Position numbers and translations under genes: made by a program. The notes beneath the pieces were generated by a model. It searched no databases, was not told where the DNA came from, and worked only from the letters and a program-made list of their open reading frames with translations. A stretch of DNA of 64,000 nt from Onthophagus taurus (Eukaryota > Arthropoda > Insecta > Coleoptera > Scarabaeidae), in NCBI RefSeq assembly GCF_036711975.1, contig NC_091976.1, positions 3,224,001-3,288,000 of the forward strand, written 5' to 3'. Positions 51,706 through 61,219 of the stretch are shown piece after piece. Within the stretch, counting starts at the first letter, position 1. Every line of letters begins with the position of its first letter.

Positions 51706-52601
51706 CTGAAGAACTTCATAAACCTGCTCGAATACATTTTAAAAGGAGACATGTACTTACTAAAGGGATAAATGATTTATACCAGGCTGATTTAGTAGAG
51801 ATGATACCCTATGCACGACAAAATAGTGGTTATCGTTATATACTCGTTGTAATTGATGTCTTTAGCAAATATGCATGGGCTGTTCCGGTAAAAACTAAAT
51901 CGGGTAAAGATGTTACTAAAGCAATGAAAAGTATTTTAAAGGATGCAAACGTACCAAAAAACCTTCAAACCGATCAAGGAAAAGAGTTTTATAATAAAGA
52001 TTTTATCTCACTTATGAGTAAATTAAAAATTAATCATTACTCTACGTTTAGCTCATTAAAAGCATCTATCGTTGAACGTTTAAATAGAACTTTAAAAGGT
52101 TTAATGTGGAAAGAATTTAGTGTGCAGGGATCTTTTAAGTGGTTAAATTTATTACCGCAAATTTTATTAACATATAATACCCGCAAGCATTCCACTACAG
52201 GCATGAAACCAATAGAGGCGGATGAGGAAAAGCTATTGCGTACTGTTTATAATAGGAAAATACATTATCAAAATCAAACATTACCCATAAAATTTCGTTT
52301 GAATGACTTTGTAAGAATATCGAAACATCGTGGTGTGTTCACCAAAGGGTATACTCCTAACTGGAGCAATGAAGTTTTTAAAATTGTTAAGATTCAATAT
52401 AGTAATCCAGTGACGTATTTATTACAAGATTTGAAAGGTGATAACATTAAAGGAGCTTTCTACACTGAAGAATTACAACGGACTCATTATCCTGACATAC
52501 AGTTGATTGAAAAGATTCTAAAACGGAAAGGAAACAGAATGTACGTCAAGTGGTTTGGAATAGATGAAAGAAGTTGGATTAAGAAATCAGATATTGTGTA
52601 G
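51678..52601 (+). CDS. Polinton integrase (retroviral-type DDE core plus chromodomain-like C-terminus)
   Basis: An intact 307-residue frame. Catalytic positions: LYQADLVEMIPYARQ (Asp), NLQTDQGKEFYNKDF (Asp) and LKASIVERLNRTLKG (Glu). The C-terminal part has FRLNDFVRISKHRGVFTKGY (SH3-like) and LIEKILKRKGNRMYVKWFG then SWIKKSDIV (chromodomain-like). It is the F54H12.3-type integrase of Polintons, which inserts the element with 6-bp duplications, as seen here. Fragments of related genes are at 7339, 18195 and 54550. Confidence 0.95.
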   Translation: MSSDIKRKLAEELHKPARIHFKRRHVLTKGINDLYQADLVEMIPYARQNSGYRYILVVIDVFSKYAWAVPVKTKSGKDVTKAMKSILKDANVPKNLQTDQGKEFYNKDFISLMSKLKINHYSTFSSLKASIVERLNRTLKGLMWKEFSVQGSFKWLNLLPQILLTYNTRKHSTTGMKPIEADEEKLLRTVYNRKIHYQNQTLPIKFRLNDFVRISKHRGVFTKGYTPNWSNEVFKIVKIQYSNPVTYLLQDLKGDNIKGAFYTEELQRTHYPDIQLIEKILKRKGNRMYVKWFGIDERSWIKKSDIV

Positions 52602-52932
52602 TAGTATGTAGATTTTTTTAAATAAAACAATTTTTGTAATATGTTATCTGACCCTTATTTTAGTAGTATACTTATCTGCTTCAAATCATATATTTTGTTT
52701 AAACATTTCTTTTGTGCATCAACGTTTCCCAAGTATTTTGCGATAAGCATTCTCAGTAAATAAGTAAGTATGTTCCATGGGGTTATGAGACTGGTTGTTG
52801 TAGTAGTAGTGGTGGTGGTGGTGGGGATAGAATTTAATTCAACCATACATAACATTTAACTTATATGCACGTTTTATACAACTATATATTAAAACTAAAA
52901 TAATTAATACAATGTATTTTATTATGTTTAAT
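52602..52932. other. intergenic, small GGT-repeat
   Basis: No gene seen; GTAGTGGTGGTGGTGGTGGG microsatellite near 52800. Possible 3' ends of the integrase and of the 52933 ORF face each other here. Confidence 0.4.
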
Positions 52933-53127
52933 TTATTCATTCATTTTTAACAATTTTTCACGCAATATTTTGTCAAGAATTCGTTCAATTTCTTTAATAC
53001 GTCTTTGAAATCGTTGTCTATCAATTACCGCCTCTAACCATTCCCGCCCGCTTCTTGCTCTTTTATGTACATCATCACGCTCTACTTCATAAATCTCAAT
53101 CTCCTCCTTAAATCGAACCGATTTCAT
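52933..53127 (-). CDS. PPP1R15/GADD34-like PP1-binding small protein
   Basis: 64 residues from the ATG at 53127. Residues 2-6 (KSVRF) fit the RVxF PP1-docking motif. Residues 27-44 (GREWLEAVIDRQRFQRRI) fit the second conserved block of PPP1R15 proteins, with the invariant-type Trp, DRxRF and RI, followed by an acidic/basic helix (KEIERILDKIL). In that family these two blocks bind PP1 and help direct it to eIF2alpha, reversing translation shut-off; several large DNA viruses carry trimmed versions. Here the frame is intact and consists of the core alone. It is a lone minus-strand gene next to the integrase. Confidence 0.65.
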   Translation of the reverse strand: MKSVRFKEEIEIYEVERDDVHKRARSGREWLEAVIDRQRFQRRIKEIERILDKILREKLLKMNE

Positions 53128-53149
53128 ATTTATTCGAGTTTAAACACGT

Positions 53150-53426
53150 CATATATATTATTTGCATTGAGCCTGTCGATCTAGATAGCCTCATTCAAAT
53201 TTTCCGCCAAAAGGTGGTTCTTGGAGAATGCTGCGCTCTGATTGATCGAATTTAAAATGTTGGCGTAGCCAGAACCTCGAAAGGAGATAGTGGTGGGGAT
53301 AAAAAGGATACTTTTGAACCCCAATGTTAAATCTTATGGGATTTTGGTCCAGAACGCCTATAGCTATAAGCGCGCTATTTATCGCTCAACAGATGTGCGT
53401 TCCACTGTCTACCGCCTGCTAAGGTA
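53150..53426. other. upstream region with a shared 83-bp block
   Basis: 53287-53369 (TGGTGGGGATAAAAAGGATA ... CCAGAACGCCTATAGCTATA) is nearly the same as 6252-6335. It lies upstream of the PPP1R15-like gene. No ORF. Confidence 0.6.
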
Positions 53427-53817
53427 AAAACCTATTACGATCGAGAACTTGCAGAACCAATGTTTAACAGAGATACATTGATTGTTCACGGCAAAATGAT
53501 ATTTTAAATGTTGGAACCGTTGATATTCGCATTGAATTTGAAACGAGTGAAGAGATACCTAATGCTACTTCGCTCTACTGTTTAATCTTACATGATAGAG
53601 TTTTCAAATATGTTCCTTTAACTGGTATGATTAATCAAATATAGATCAGTTTGTAAACAACTCTATGTCAATAACATTATGTTTTAATAAAGTAGCTGAA
53701 CTGGATTTTTATATAAACAAAATAAAGTTAGTCGTATTTAAGTTGGCTGAAATTTTATTAGAAATATTCCTAATTTCCTGCGCATGCGCATTCAAGCGAC
53801 GCTGACGGGAGGCACGT
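53427..53817 (+). repeat. inverted duplicate of the MCP 3' end
   Basis: Matches the reverse complement of 45666-46084 with about 30 bases missing and few substitutions. It encodes a headless C-terminal piece of the MCP (ending at 53644) plus its downstream flank. Confidence 0.9.
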
Positions 53818-53860
53818 AAACTCGAGTTTGTTCCAACCATATCCTCCACAGTCCGTAAAG

Positions 53861-54545
53861 CGTCCCCAGTAACTATAAGAATTCCATCCGCCAACGGTAT
53901 AATTTGATCAGAAACCAATCTGTTTTACCCATCCAACCGATTTTCAGTTTGAAAAAGTATCGGTGTTACAACCGATAAAAGCGGTTGGTCAGATAAAACA
54001 GATCGGTTAAAACCGGCCTGTTAAAATTTATCTGTTAAAACAGTTTATATAACAACCTGCGACAACCCTTAACGTCCCCCAGTAACTATAAGAATTCCAT
54101 CCGTCAACGGTATAATTTGATCAGAAACCAATCTGTTTTACTCATCCAATCGCTTTTCAGTTTGAAAAAGTATCGGTGTTACAACCGATAAAAGCGGTTG
54201 GTCAGATAAAACAGATCGGTTAAAACCGGCCTGTTAAAATTTATCTGCTAAAACAGTTTATATAACAACCTGTGACAATCCTTAACGTCCCCCAGTAATT
54301 ATAAGAATTCCATCCGTCAACGGTATAATTTGATCAGAAACCAATCTGTTTTACCCATCCAACCGCTTTTCAGTTTGAAAAAGTATCGGTGTTACAACCG
54401 ATAAAAGCGGTTGGTCAGATAAAACAGATCGGTTAAAACCGGCCTGTTAAAATTTATCTGTACCAATCTGTTTTACCCATCCAACCGCTTTTCAGTTCGA
54501 AAAAGTATCGGTGCCGATAGAAGCGGTTGGTCAGATAAAACAGAA
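53861..54545 (+). repeat. 213-bp tandem repeats with hairpin motifs
   Basis: Units start near 53861, 54073 and 54286 (CGTCCCCCAGTAACTATAAG), with a partial fourth at 54463. Each contains TATCGGTGTTACAACCGATA (inverted repeat), AAGCGGTTGGTCAGATAAAA and GGTTAAAACCGG. Part derives from the 3' end of the PLA2 gene. Confidence 0.9.
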
Positions 54546-54549
54546 GGCT

Positions 54550-55070
54550 CTATAAATACTTTAGTCTTTACGGGAATCATAAATGGTTACATCTTTTGAA
54601 TGACGTAGCTAAAATTTATAACGCTTTAAAGCATAGGACTACAAAGCTAGCTCCTAGCTCCTAATTTAATAAATTCTAAATCTATTGAAAATCAGCTTCT
54701 CAATACAGTCTACAATTTCGTAAAAATTACTGGTAAATGAAAGTCTAAAGTTGGTGATACGGTACGAATCAGTAACACAGTATCACATAAACATGTTTTC
54801 GATAAAGGATACCTACCAAATTGGACTACTGAATTGTTTAAAATTGCTAAAGTTCAGATAACAAACCCTGTAACATATTTGTTGGAGGATATGAATGGTC
54901 AACCCATTTCAGGAGCATTTTATGAATTTGAGCTCAGTTTATCTAAACAACCTGACGTTTATCTCGTTGAAAAAGTGATAAGAAGGAGGAAAGGGGATAG
55001 ATTGTACGTGAAATGGTTAGGTTTTGATTCGTCTCAGAACAGTTGGATTTCTAAAGAAAATGTATTGTAA
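54550..55070 (+). pseudogene. second, broken integrase copy inside P5
   Basis: 54550-54830 is a stop-riddled integrase segment. From 54834 a clean frame gives FKIAKVQITNPVTYLLEDMN, the YEFEL step and EKVIRRRKGDRLYVKWLGF then SWISKENVL. It resembles the P2 fragment at 7339 more than the intact P5 integrase, so it came from another Polinton rather than by duplication of 51678. Confidence 0.8.
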
Positions 55071-55273
55071 AGATTAAATATACATTTTATTGGTTTAAAT
55101 AAATTTTTTCATTTAATACATTGTTTTTTATTTAAAATATAGTTGTTTTTTCACGCGCATATCCGCTTGTGGTTAACAAACTTTCCATAGCAACTGTTGG
55201 TAAAAGATAAAAAATAAAGATTATTGAAAGGAATGTTCGAGAAACAATAGAAATACTCACATTATAAAAAAAA

Positions 55274-55624
55274 TTAAACTTCATTTAAATTTACAAAATT
55301 TAAAATATCCATTAGATAGGTAGAACCTTTAAAGATCAATCCGATAGAATTGATTGAAAATGTTAAAATTGTAAACGTATCATCCTTTAATATCTCATCT
55401 TCATAACATTTAGGTATATAGACTTTAAAATCCTCCAATTCAATTAAAACTTTGGGATATGTACTACTCGAATTAACATGTCTCTCAATTCCTATTATAC
55501 GATATACTCTATTACACTCCAAACGAGAGACTCTAACCAAGGTTTTACTGGATCTTGCATATATATTGTTAAGTAAATCAAGTTTACTATTCAATGACGC
55601 ACCAATTTGATTAAAATTTTCCAT
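55274..55624 (-). CDS. divergent VFLPKR-family protein
   Basis: From the ATG at 55624, about 116 residues: ENFNQIGASLNSKLDLLNNI, RVYRIIGIERHVNSSSTYPK and VLIELEDFKVYIPKCYEDEI. The pattern Y-x-I-x3-R-x-VN ... ELED-x2-V-x-(L/I)P matches the P4 protein at 41263. It points toward 55070, opposite to the neighbouring 56387 copy. Function unknown. Confidence 0.5.
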   Translation of the reverse strand: MENFNQIGASLNSKLDLLNNIYARSSKTLVRVSRLECNRVYRIIGIERHVNSSSTYPKVLIELEDFKVYIPKCYEDEILKDDTFTILTFSINSIGLIFKGSTYLMDILNFVNLNEV

Positions 55625-55634
55625 TTTTAACCGA

Positions 55635-55960
55635 TATAGAACCGATGAAATCAATCTGTGGGACACAACTGATTAAAATGTTATTCTAAGTAAATAGATA
55701 ATAAAATAAAAAAATAACACGTGCATAATAAAGTAAAACCACAAAAACCGCAATTATCACAACTGAGAAATACATCTGCAAAAAATACAGTGACGAACAA
55801 ACGAAATACCACGAAAAACAAATTACCACAAAAAAACAGATAAATTTCTTCGGATGACAACATCGGGAAATAGGACAGATAGAAAATTAATATAAAATGT
55901 GGTAAAAAGACATTATAGAATTAGTTCAATCTAAAACAGAACATAAACATCAAATTATAA
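55635..55960. other. intergenic, no gene seen
   Basis: A+T-rich with several AAAAACA runs; the short Cys/Phe-rich minus frame here has no family features. Confidence 0.3.
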
Positions 55961-55967
55961 AAAGATG

Positions 55968-56155
55968 AGTTATAAACAGCCATCAAGCCTGTTTGATTCA
56001 GCAGCCGAGGTTGTGAATTTAAGACTAAAAAAAGAATTCATCTATTTGAGCTTTACGGGATGTTGCCCATCGAAATCATATTGAGATTGTGGAGAACATG
56101 GTTTACCAACCATTGGGATGTGTTGGGAACACTTAGGATCGATTTATTTTTTATA
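55968..56155 (+). pseudogene. BC-box/SOCS-box-like accessory protein (copy 4), frameshifted
   Basis: The ATG at 55968 opens PSSLFDSAAEVV (S-L-x3-A-x3-V), then the frame changes in an A7 run near 56020. The continuation, in the adjacent frame, carries MLPIEIILRLWRTWFTNHW, matching LPWKVVLELWNTWFQDNW of copy 2. One base in the homopolymer is the only visible damage, so recent loss, an assembly error or slippage are all possible. Confidence 0.55.
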
Positions 56156-56386
56156 CTGTGAGTAATTTCTATTGTTTCTCGAATTTTCCTTTTGATAATT
56201 TTATTTTTTTTAATTTTATCAACAGTTGTTATTGGAAATTTGTTTATCTAGAGAGATGTTACTGCGTCTAACCACATTATTTTTTTTTGCGGTTACATTA
56301 TCTCTACCGCCTGGTGCGAAATTTATTCATTCCGAACTTACACTCCAAGCTGTTCACTTGAACTTTATACACCGCTTATTGAAAAG

Positions 56387-56722
56387 ATGGAACATCTAAA
56401 TCGTTTAGGACAGTGTGAATTTTTACCTAAGAAAAAAGTGAGTGATTTACATTTACATACACCGTATCCAATTGTAGCAGCTAAACGTATTCCAAGCCGA
56501 GCTTGGCCTATGGTAATTGTTGAACTGGAAGCTGGATTTATTGTGTTTCTACCTAAACGTATTGCTGAAGTGATTTCCGATGCTGAAATTGTTGAACTAA
56601 GTGAAATGTGTTTGGTATATCTTGGAGAACTTGAACTGAACAAGACATGTACTGTGCAAAAAATTGAATTTATAAAGAAGAAGAAGAAGATTGGTTCCAA
56701 TGATGATGATGATGAAATGTAG
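56387..56722 (+). CDS. VFLPKR-family accessory protein of P5
   Basis: 111 residues from the ATG at 56387: EHLNRLGQCEFLPKKKVSDL, HTPYPIVAAKRIPSRAWPMV, IVELEAGFIVFLPKRIAEVI, then DAEIVELSEMCLVYLGELEL and a Lys/Asp tail. Intact and very close in layout to the P2 copy at 4074. The upstream ORF remnants and spliced-looking spacer (56160-56386) do not give another gene. Role unknown; a single-stranded-DNA-binding or OB-like protein is one guess. Confidence 0.6.
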   Translation: MEHLNRLGQCEFLPKKKVSDLHLHTPYPIVAAKRIPSRAWPMVIVELEAGFIVFLPKRIAEVISDAEIVELSEMCLVYLGELELNKTCTVQKIEFIKKKKKIGSNDDDDEM

Positions 56723-56729
56723 TAGTCAT

Positions 56730-57249
56730 ATTACAGGTTAATCACAGATTATTTTTTTATATATTGTTTTTTATATAATGCTTTGAAATGCAATTAATTA
56801 ATTGCGAATCATAGATTATATTATGCTTTGAAATGTAATTAATTTTTTTAAAAAATGTTAATCACACATTATTTTTATATATTGTTTATATAATATTATG
56901 CTTTGAAATGTATTAATTTTTTTTAAAAATTGTTAATATATTTATTTTTTTGTAATAAGTTTTTTCATTTCTAATCCTATATCCCCACCACCACCATTTA
57001 ATTTTTCAGCTCAAGTTACACCAATTTAAAGTTCAATTCTCAATCACAGTCGATCGACGTCATTACATTTAAATTTTTCAGTTTAATTTCATAAAAAATT
57101 CTAAAAGATTAAAAGTTAATTTATTTAAATTTTTCAGTTTAATTTCATAAAAAAATTCATAAAGATTACAAGTTCATTTATTTAAATTTTTCAGTTTAAT
57201 TTCATAAAAAATTCTAAAAGATTAAAAGTTAATTTATTTATTTATATTA
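56730..57249. repeat. A+T-rich tandem repeats near the right TIR
   Basis: 56740-56945 repeats TATTATGCTTTGAAATGTA-type units. 57071-57250 holds three 57-bp units of AAATTTTTCAGTTTAATTTC. No gene. Confidence 0.85.
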
Positions 57250-57435
57250 ATTTAAATTTTTCTATTTAATTTTCTAAAAATCCCTAGATCTCTAGTTACT
57301 TTTAATACCAACCTAATTTTTTTTCCCCCAAACTTTAGTTGGTATCCCCCCCTATACCTAATACATTGAGGCGTGACGTCACCGCAGGAGCAGCAGGAGC
57401 AACTTCCGGTCTAGAACCGGCATTCTTACACTACT
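57250..57435 (-). repeat. right TIR of P5
   Basis: Inverse of 44692-44877; ends CCGGCATTCTTACACTACT, followed by the TSD CATGCT. Confidence 0.95.
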
Positions 57436-57441
57436 CATGCT

Positions 57442-57797
57442 CTGCAGAAATTGTGAAAATAGAACCTAGAGTGCCATTTTTAATTTTATTTTGTTATCAT
57501 ATATATGTTAAACAATATAGACATCATAGATGTGATCCTTATTTAGTTTATTTGTATTTCTTTCTCTAAGAATAAAATAATACCTTTTTTTGTAGGCTAT
57601 TGCTGTTTATTTAATACCGCCCTTGTTAATAGCAATAAAATGAGCAGAATCCACTTTTCTAATTAAGTAAGGTATGAAATGAAGCATAAAACGGCAAACT
57701 AAAAGAAAAATATACCAAAGGCTCTTAAAAAGACATGGGTCCCTAGGACCCAACGTCACCACGCACGTTCCTCCACATGCACGTCACCAGTTAAAGG
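57442..57797 (+). other. piggyBac 3' end and terminus after P5
   Basis: Begins with the last codons of the piggyBac gene (two Cys, then a stop within about 25 bases). Then 3' UTR and GGGTCCCTAGGACCC, ending at the 17-bp TIR. A TTTATATGATAA-like region and AATAAAATAATACC could serve polyadenylation. Confidence 0.75.
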
Positions 57798-57910
57798 TTA
57801 AATGAATTTATCGAGATAATTTTAGCTCAGGTGAGTTTTTTTCTTTGTTTTATAAAAGCATATTAATTACCTATTATTTTTTTATTGAGATGAGCGAGGT
57901 TCAGGTTGGA

Positions 57911-58008
57911 CATTCCTCTCTCTCAATTATTTATTGAGAGAGAGGAATGCGAATGAATTGAGAGGAGGTAGCTATTAGGCTACGACCGCACATGCGGTAG
58001 CCTAATAG
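57911..58008. repeat. two perfect hairpins
   Basis: 57911-57927/57933-57949: CATTCCTCTCTCTCAAT with a 5-base loop and its exact inverse. 57972-57983/57997-58008: CTATTAGGCTAC and GTAGCCTAATAG. They lie at the junction between the P4 PolB intron and the BEL fragment. Confidence 0.9.
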
Positions 58009-60460
58009 CGTACTTGAAGGCGGTTTTGAATTAGCTAAATGGACGTCAAATAACCTCCAAATTATTCGCGAGCTTACTTTAACATCTACGATAGACCGGG
58101 TCGATTTAGGCAAATACGAAAACACTCGAACTTTGGGATTATTGTGGGATCCTACAAGCGATGAATTTAGATATGAGATAAGTGAAGGTACCAAATATAA
58201 TAAGATCAATAAACGTACAATTCTGTCCGATATTGCACAAGTGTTCGATCCACTTGGGTTATTATGTCCGGTAACAATAAATGCAAAAATTATTTTACAA
58301 GAAATTTGGCAAGCAGGGTTGAATTGGGATGAAGTGCTACCAAATCATATCCATACAAGCTGGGTTAAATTTCGACAACAATTACCTTATCTAAATTCAA
58401 TTCGTGTTCCGCGGCACATATCACTTCAATACTCAAGGTCATTAGAATTACACGGATTTTCGGACGCTTCAACGAAAGCGTACGGAGCGTGCATTTACCT
58501 TCGTTCTTGTGGGGTCGACGGAGACGTTATAAGTCGTTTGATTTGTGCAAAATCCAGAGTTGCACCATTAAAGCAAATTACCGTGCCGCGATTAGAGTTG
58601 ATGGGAGCATTACTGCTTGCGGACTTAATGAGTAAGGTTAAAAATGCCTTAATAGTAGATATATTAAAAACAATTTACTGGACAGACTCTAGTGTGGTTT
58701 TGGGTTGGTTATCAATAGAGCCATCACAGTTGCAAATATTCGTAGGTAATCGTGTCACAAAAATATTGGAGAGAACAAATTCAAATGAATGGAGATACGT
58801 CTCTACAAAAGACAACCCGGCCGATCCTATTTCGCGCGGGGTTAATGTTCGGGAATTATCAAATTTAGAAAAGTATTGGTTGGGACCGGCTTGGTTAATA
58901 CAAAACGAAAACATGTGGCCTGTTCGGAAATTTCAGACAGAAAATCTTCCTGAAAAAAGAGTTGTATTAAATTTAACAACTAATGTCAATCAGTTAATTC
59001 CATTTTCAAAGTTTTCGTCTTTAATAAAGTTACAAAGAATTGTTGCCTTCGTATTCAGATTCAAAAATAATTGTAAAGGAAAATTAAGACTTAAAGGTCC
59101 TCTAAATGCTGATGAGTTAAGAGTTGCTTTGGAATATTTAGTTAAATGTAGTCAAAGGGAAACATTTCCTGAAGAATTACAATTATTAGAGAGCGATAAA
59201 TGTTTACCAAAGGAAAACAGATTAACAAATTTGAGTGCATTTTTAGATGAAAACGGGATAATTCGAGTAGGCGGACGATTAAGTAACTCGGATTATGCAT
59301 TTGACAAGAAATTTCCAATAATAATATCAGGCAAACATACATTAACCCGTTTAATTTTCGAAGCAGAACATAAATTTCTTTTTCACGCCGGGCCCCAACA
59401 ATTATTAGCATCAATACGGGAACGGTTTTGGCCAATCGGTGGACGAAGCATCGCAAAGCACATTGCGCGTAAATGTATAACTTGTTGTCAAGTAAACCCA
59501 AAATTCACACAACCCCGTATGGGTAACTTACCTAAAAATCGGATAACACCAGCACCTCCCTTTCATACCACAGGAGTGGACTACGCAGGTCAATTTCTTC
59601 TAAAAAATAAAAGGGGTAGAGGGGCAAAGACAAGCAAATGCTACAATTGTTTATTCGTATGTTTTGTGACACGTGCAATTCATTTAGAATTGCTATCTGA
59701 ATTAACTTCTGAGTCATTTTTATCCGCACTCCGTCGTTTCGCAGCAAGAAGGGGTAAACCGCAGAAAATGTACTCTGACAACGGCACTAATTTTGTGGGC
59801 GCTAATAGAGAGTTAGAGGAATTAAGCAAATTCCTAATTAATAATTCCAACGAACTGACAGACATGATTAATGCGTGTAATATAAATTGGTCGTTTATTC
59901 CTCCCAAGTCTCCTCATTTTGGAGGAATCTGGGAGGCGGGGGTTAAATCCGTAAAGTTTCATTTAAGGCGGGTAGCTAGTAATGCCTCGTTTAGATTCGA
60001 AGATTTTTATACCTTGCTGGTTCAGATTGAAGCAATTCTTAATTCACGACCCCTTACACCGTTATCATCCGATCCCAATGACTTGGCTCCTTTAACCCCG
60101 GCCCATTTCTTGATTGGAAAACAACTCATCTCACCACCAGATCCAGATTTAAGTCACGTGGGTGAAAATAGACTATCGCATTTTCAACACGTTCAACAGC
60201 ATTTTTGGGCTCGATGGTACCGAGAATACCTCGCAGAATTACAGCGTCGACACAAATGGACGAAGAGCGACTCTAACCTAAAAATTGGACAATTAGTTCT
60301 GATTAGGGAAGATAACTTACCTACCTTGTTTTGGAAGACTGGAAGAATTGTTGAACTCCATAAAGGAACTCACAACATTGCAAGAGTAGCATCGGTTCGA
60401 ACTTCCAGCGGAATTATAAAAAGAGCCGTTGTGAAACTTTGCTGTTTACCGGTGGTTTGA
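58009..60460 (+). pseudogene. BEL/Pao retrotransposon pol, 3' half
   Basis: A long open frame without internal stops from about 58009 to 60460. Order: end of RT/connection (LSDIAQVFDPLGLLCPVTIN), RNase H (LELHGFSDASTKAYGACIYL, KTIYWTDSSVVLGWL, STKDNPADPISRG), integrase zinc finger (HILxH-type region around KHIARKCITCCQVN), integrase core (TTGVDYAGQF, MYSDNGTNFVGANRELEE, PPKSPHFGGIWEAGVKS) and the DUF5641-like end (GQLVLIREDNLP). Gag, protease and RT palm are absent. As the 3' LTR follows directly, this is a 5'-truncated copy of a fairly young element. Confidence 0.9.
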
Positions 60461-60552
60461 AATTCGAGATTAAAAAAAAAAAAATGTAATCCATATTTTT
60501 TCCTTATTTATCTTTTGTTTTCATTGAAAGAACCCTTTCAAGGCGGGGGGCA

Positions 60553-60855
60553 TGTTAATTATTTGTTATTTTATTAATTATATATTTTTTATTATATGTA
60601 TTTACCCTCACGTTATCAAGTTATCCGTTGCACGGCGTAAAAATTGATTCGTCGTCAACGCGACATTCGTCGTCAACGCGATAACAAACAAAACAAAAAA
60701 TAAAAATAATTATTCACAACTCGAACGCACGTCTTTTAATGTTTGGCTGTTGCAAACAAATAAAAATAAGGTATTTTTCACCGAAAGAAGTTTTTTAACC
60801 AGTGCAACCCAGAGAAACCCAGATATTATTTAAACAGCTTGTGTTATCCTTCACA
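60553..60855 (+). repeat. BEL/Pao 3' LTR
   Basis: Preceded by the polypurine tract AAGGCGGGGGGCA; begins TGTTAATTATTT and ends CCTTCACA (303 bp). The next base starts a Harbinger transposase fragment. Confidence 0.75.
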
Positions 60856-61037
60856 ATTATGTTAGAGATAGAGACGGATATTTAGTTGAGGACACAATGT
60901 CGATAGCAGGGATCGAAGATATTAAACGCGAAACAACAACACGAGGAGGTTTGAATGCAAATAATGTAAGGAACATCCTATGCAAATATTTTGTATCTAG
61001 TGTTGGAAGTGTTCCTTGGCAATGGTCTAAGATATAA
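60856..61037 (+). pseudogene. HARBI1-like transposase, C-terminal fragment
   Basis: Frame directly after the LTR: RDRDGYLVEDTMSIAGIEDI then TRGGLNANNVRNILCKYFVS and VPWQWSKI, stop. This is the usual end of Harbinger transposases (REALRNYF...VPWQ). The BEL insertion removed or displaced the rest. Confidence 0.75.
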
Positions 61038-61219
61038 GCTAACATTTGTACAACAGTGAACATGAAAATCTATATATTATATTTCATTATTATTACTATT
61101 ACTATCTATTAAGTTAGTCCTATTATCTATTATTACTATCTAGGTTATTATTATTATCTATGAATATCTATGTGCATAACAGGAAATCAATGAAAAAAAT
61201 AAATGAAATTGTGTACTTA

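Larger units (their letters stand above)
44692..57435. mobile_element. Polinton/Maverick (adintovirus-like) element P5, nearly intact, no PolB
   Basis: 186-bp TIRs (44692-44877 and 57250-57435) beginning AGTAGTGTAAGAATGCCGG, with a 6-bp TSD CATGCT at 44686-44691 and 57436-57441; both are Polinton hallmarks. Length is 12,744 bp against the usual 15-20 kb. It encodes MCP, minor capsid, protease, pVI-like protein, packaging ATPase, PLA2, two conserved structural-type ORFs, integrase and accessory ORFs. No polymerase was seen in any frame. Confidence 0.95.
42550..57797 (+). mobile_element. piggyBac element 2 with TTAA duplication, containing Polinton P5
   Basis: Left TTAA (42546-42549) then CCTTTAACTGGTGACGT; right ACGTCACCAGTTAAAGG then TTAA (57798-57801): perfect 17-bp TIRs. 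Subterminal GGGTCCCAGGGACCC-type palindromes occur on both sides (42575, 42728, 57739). Without P5 it is about 2.5 kb. Confidence 0.95.
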
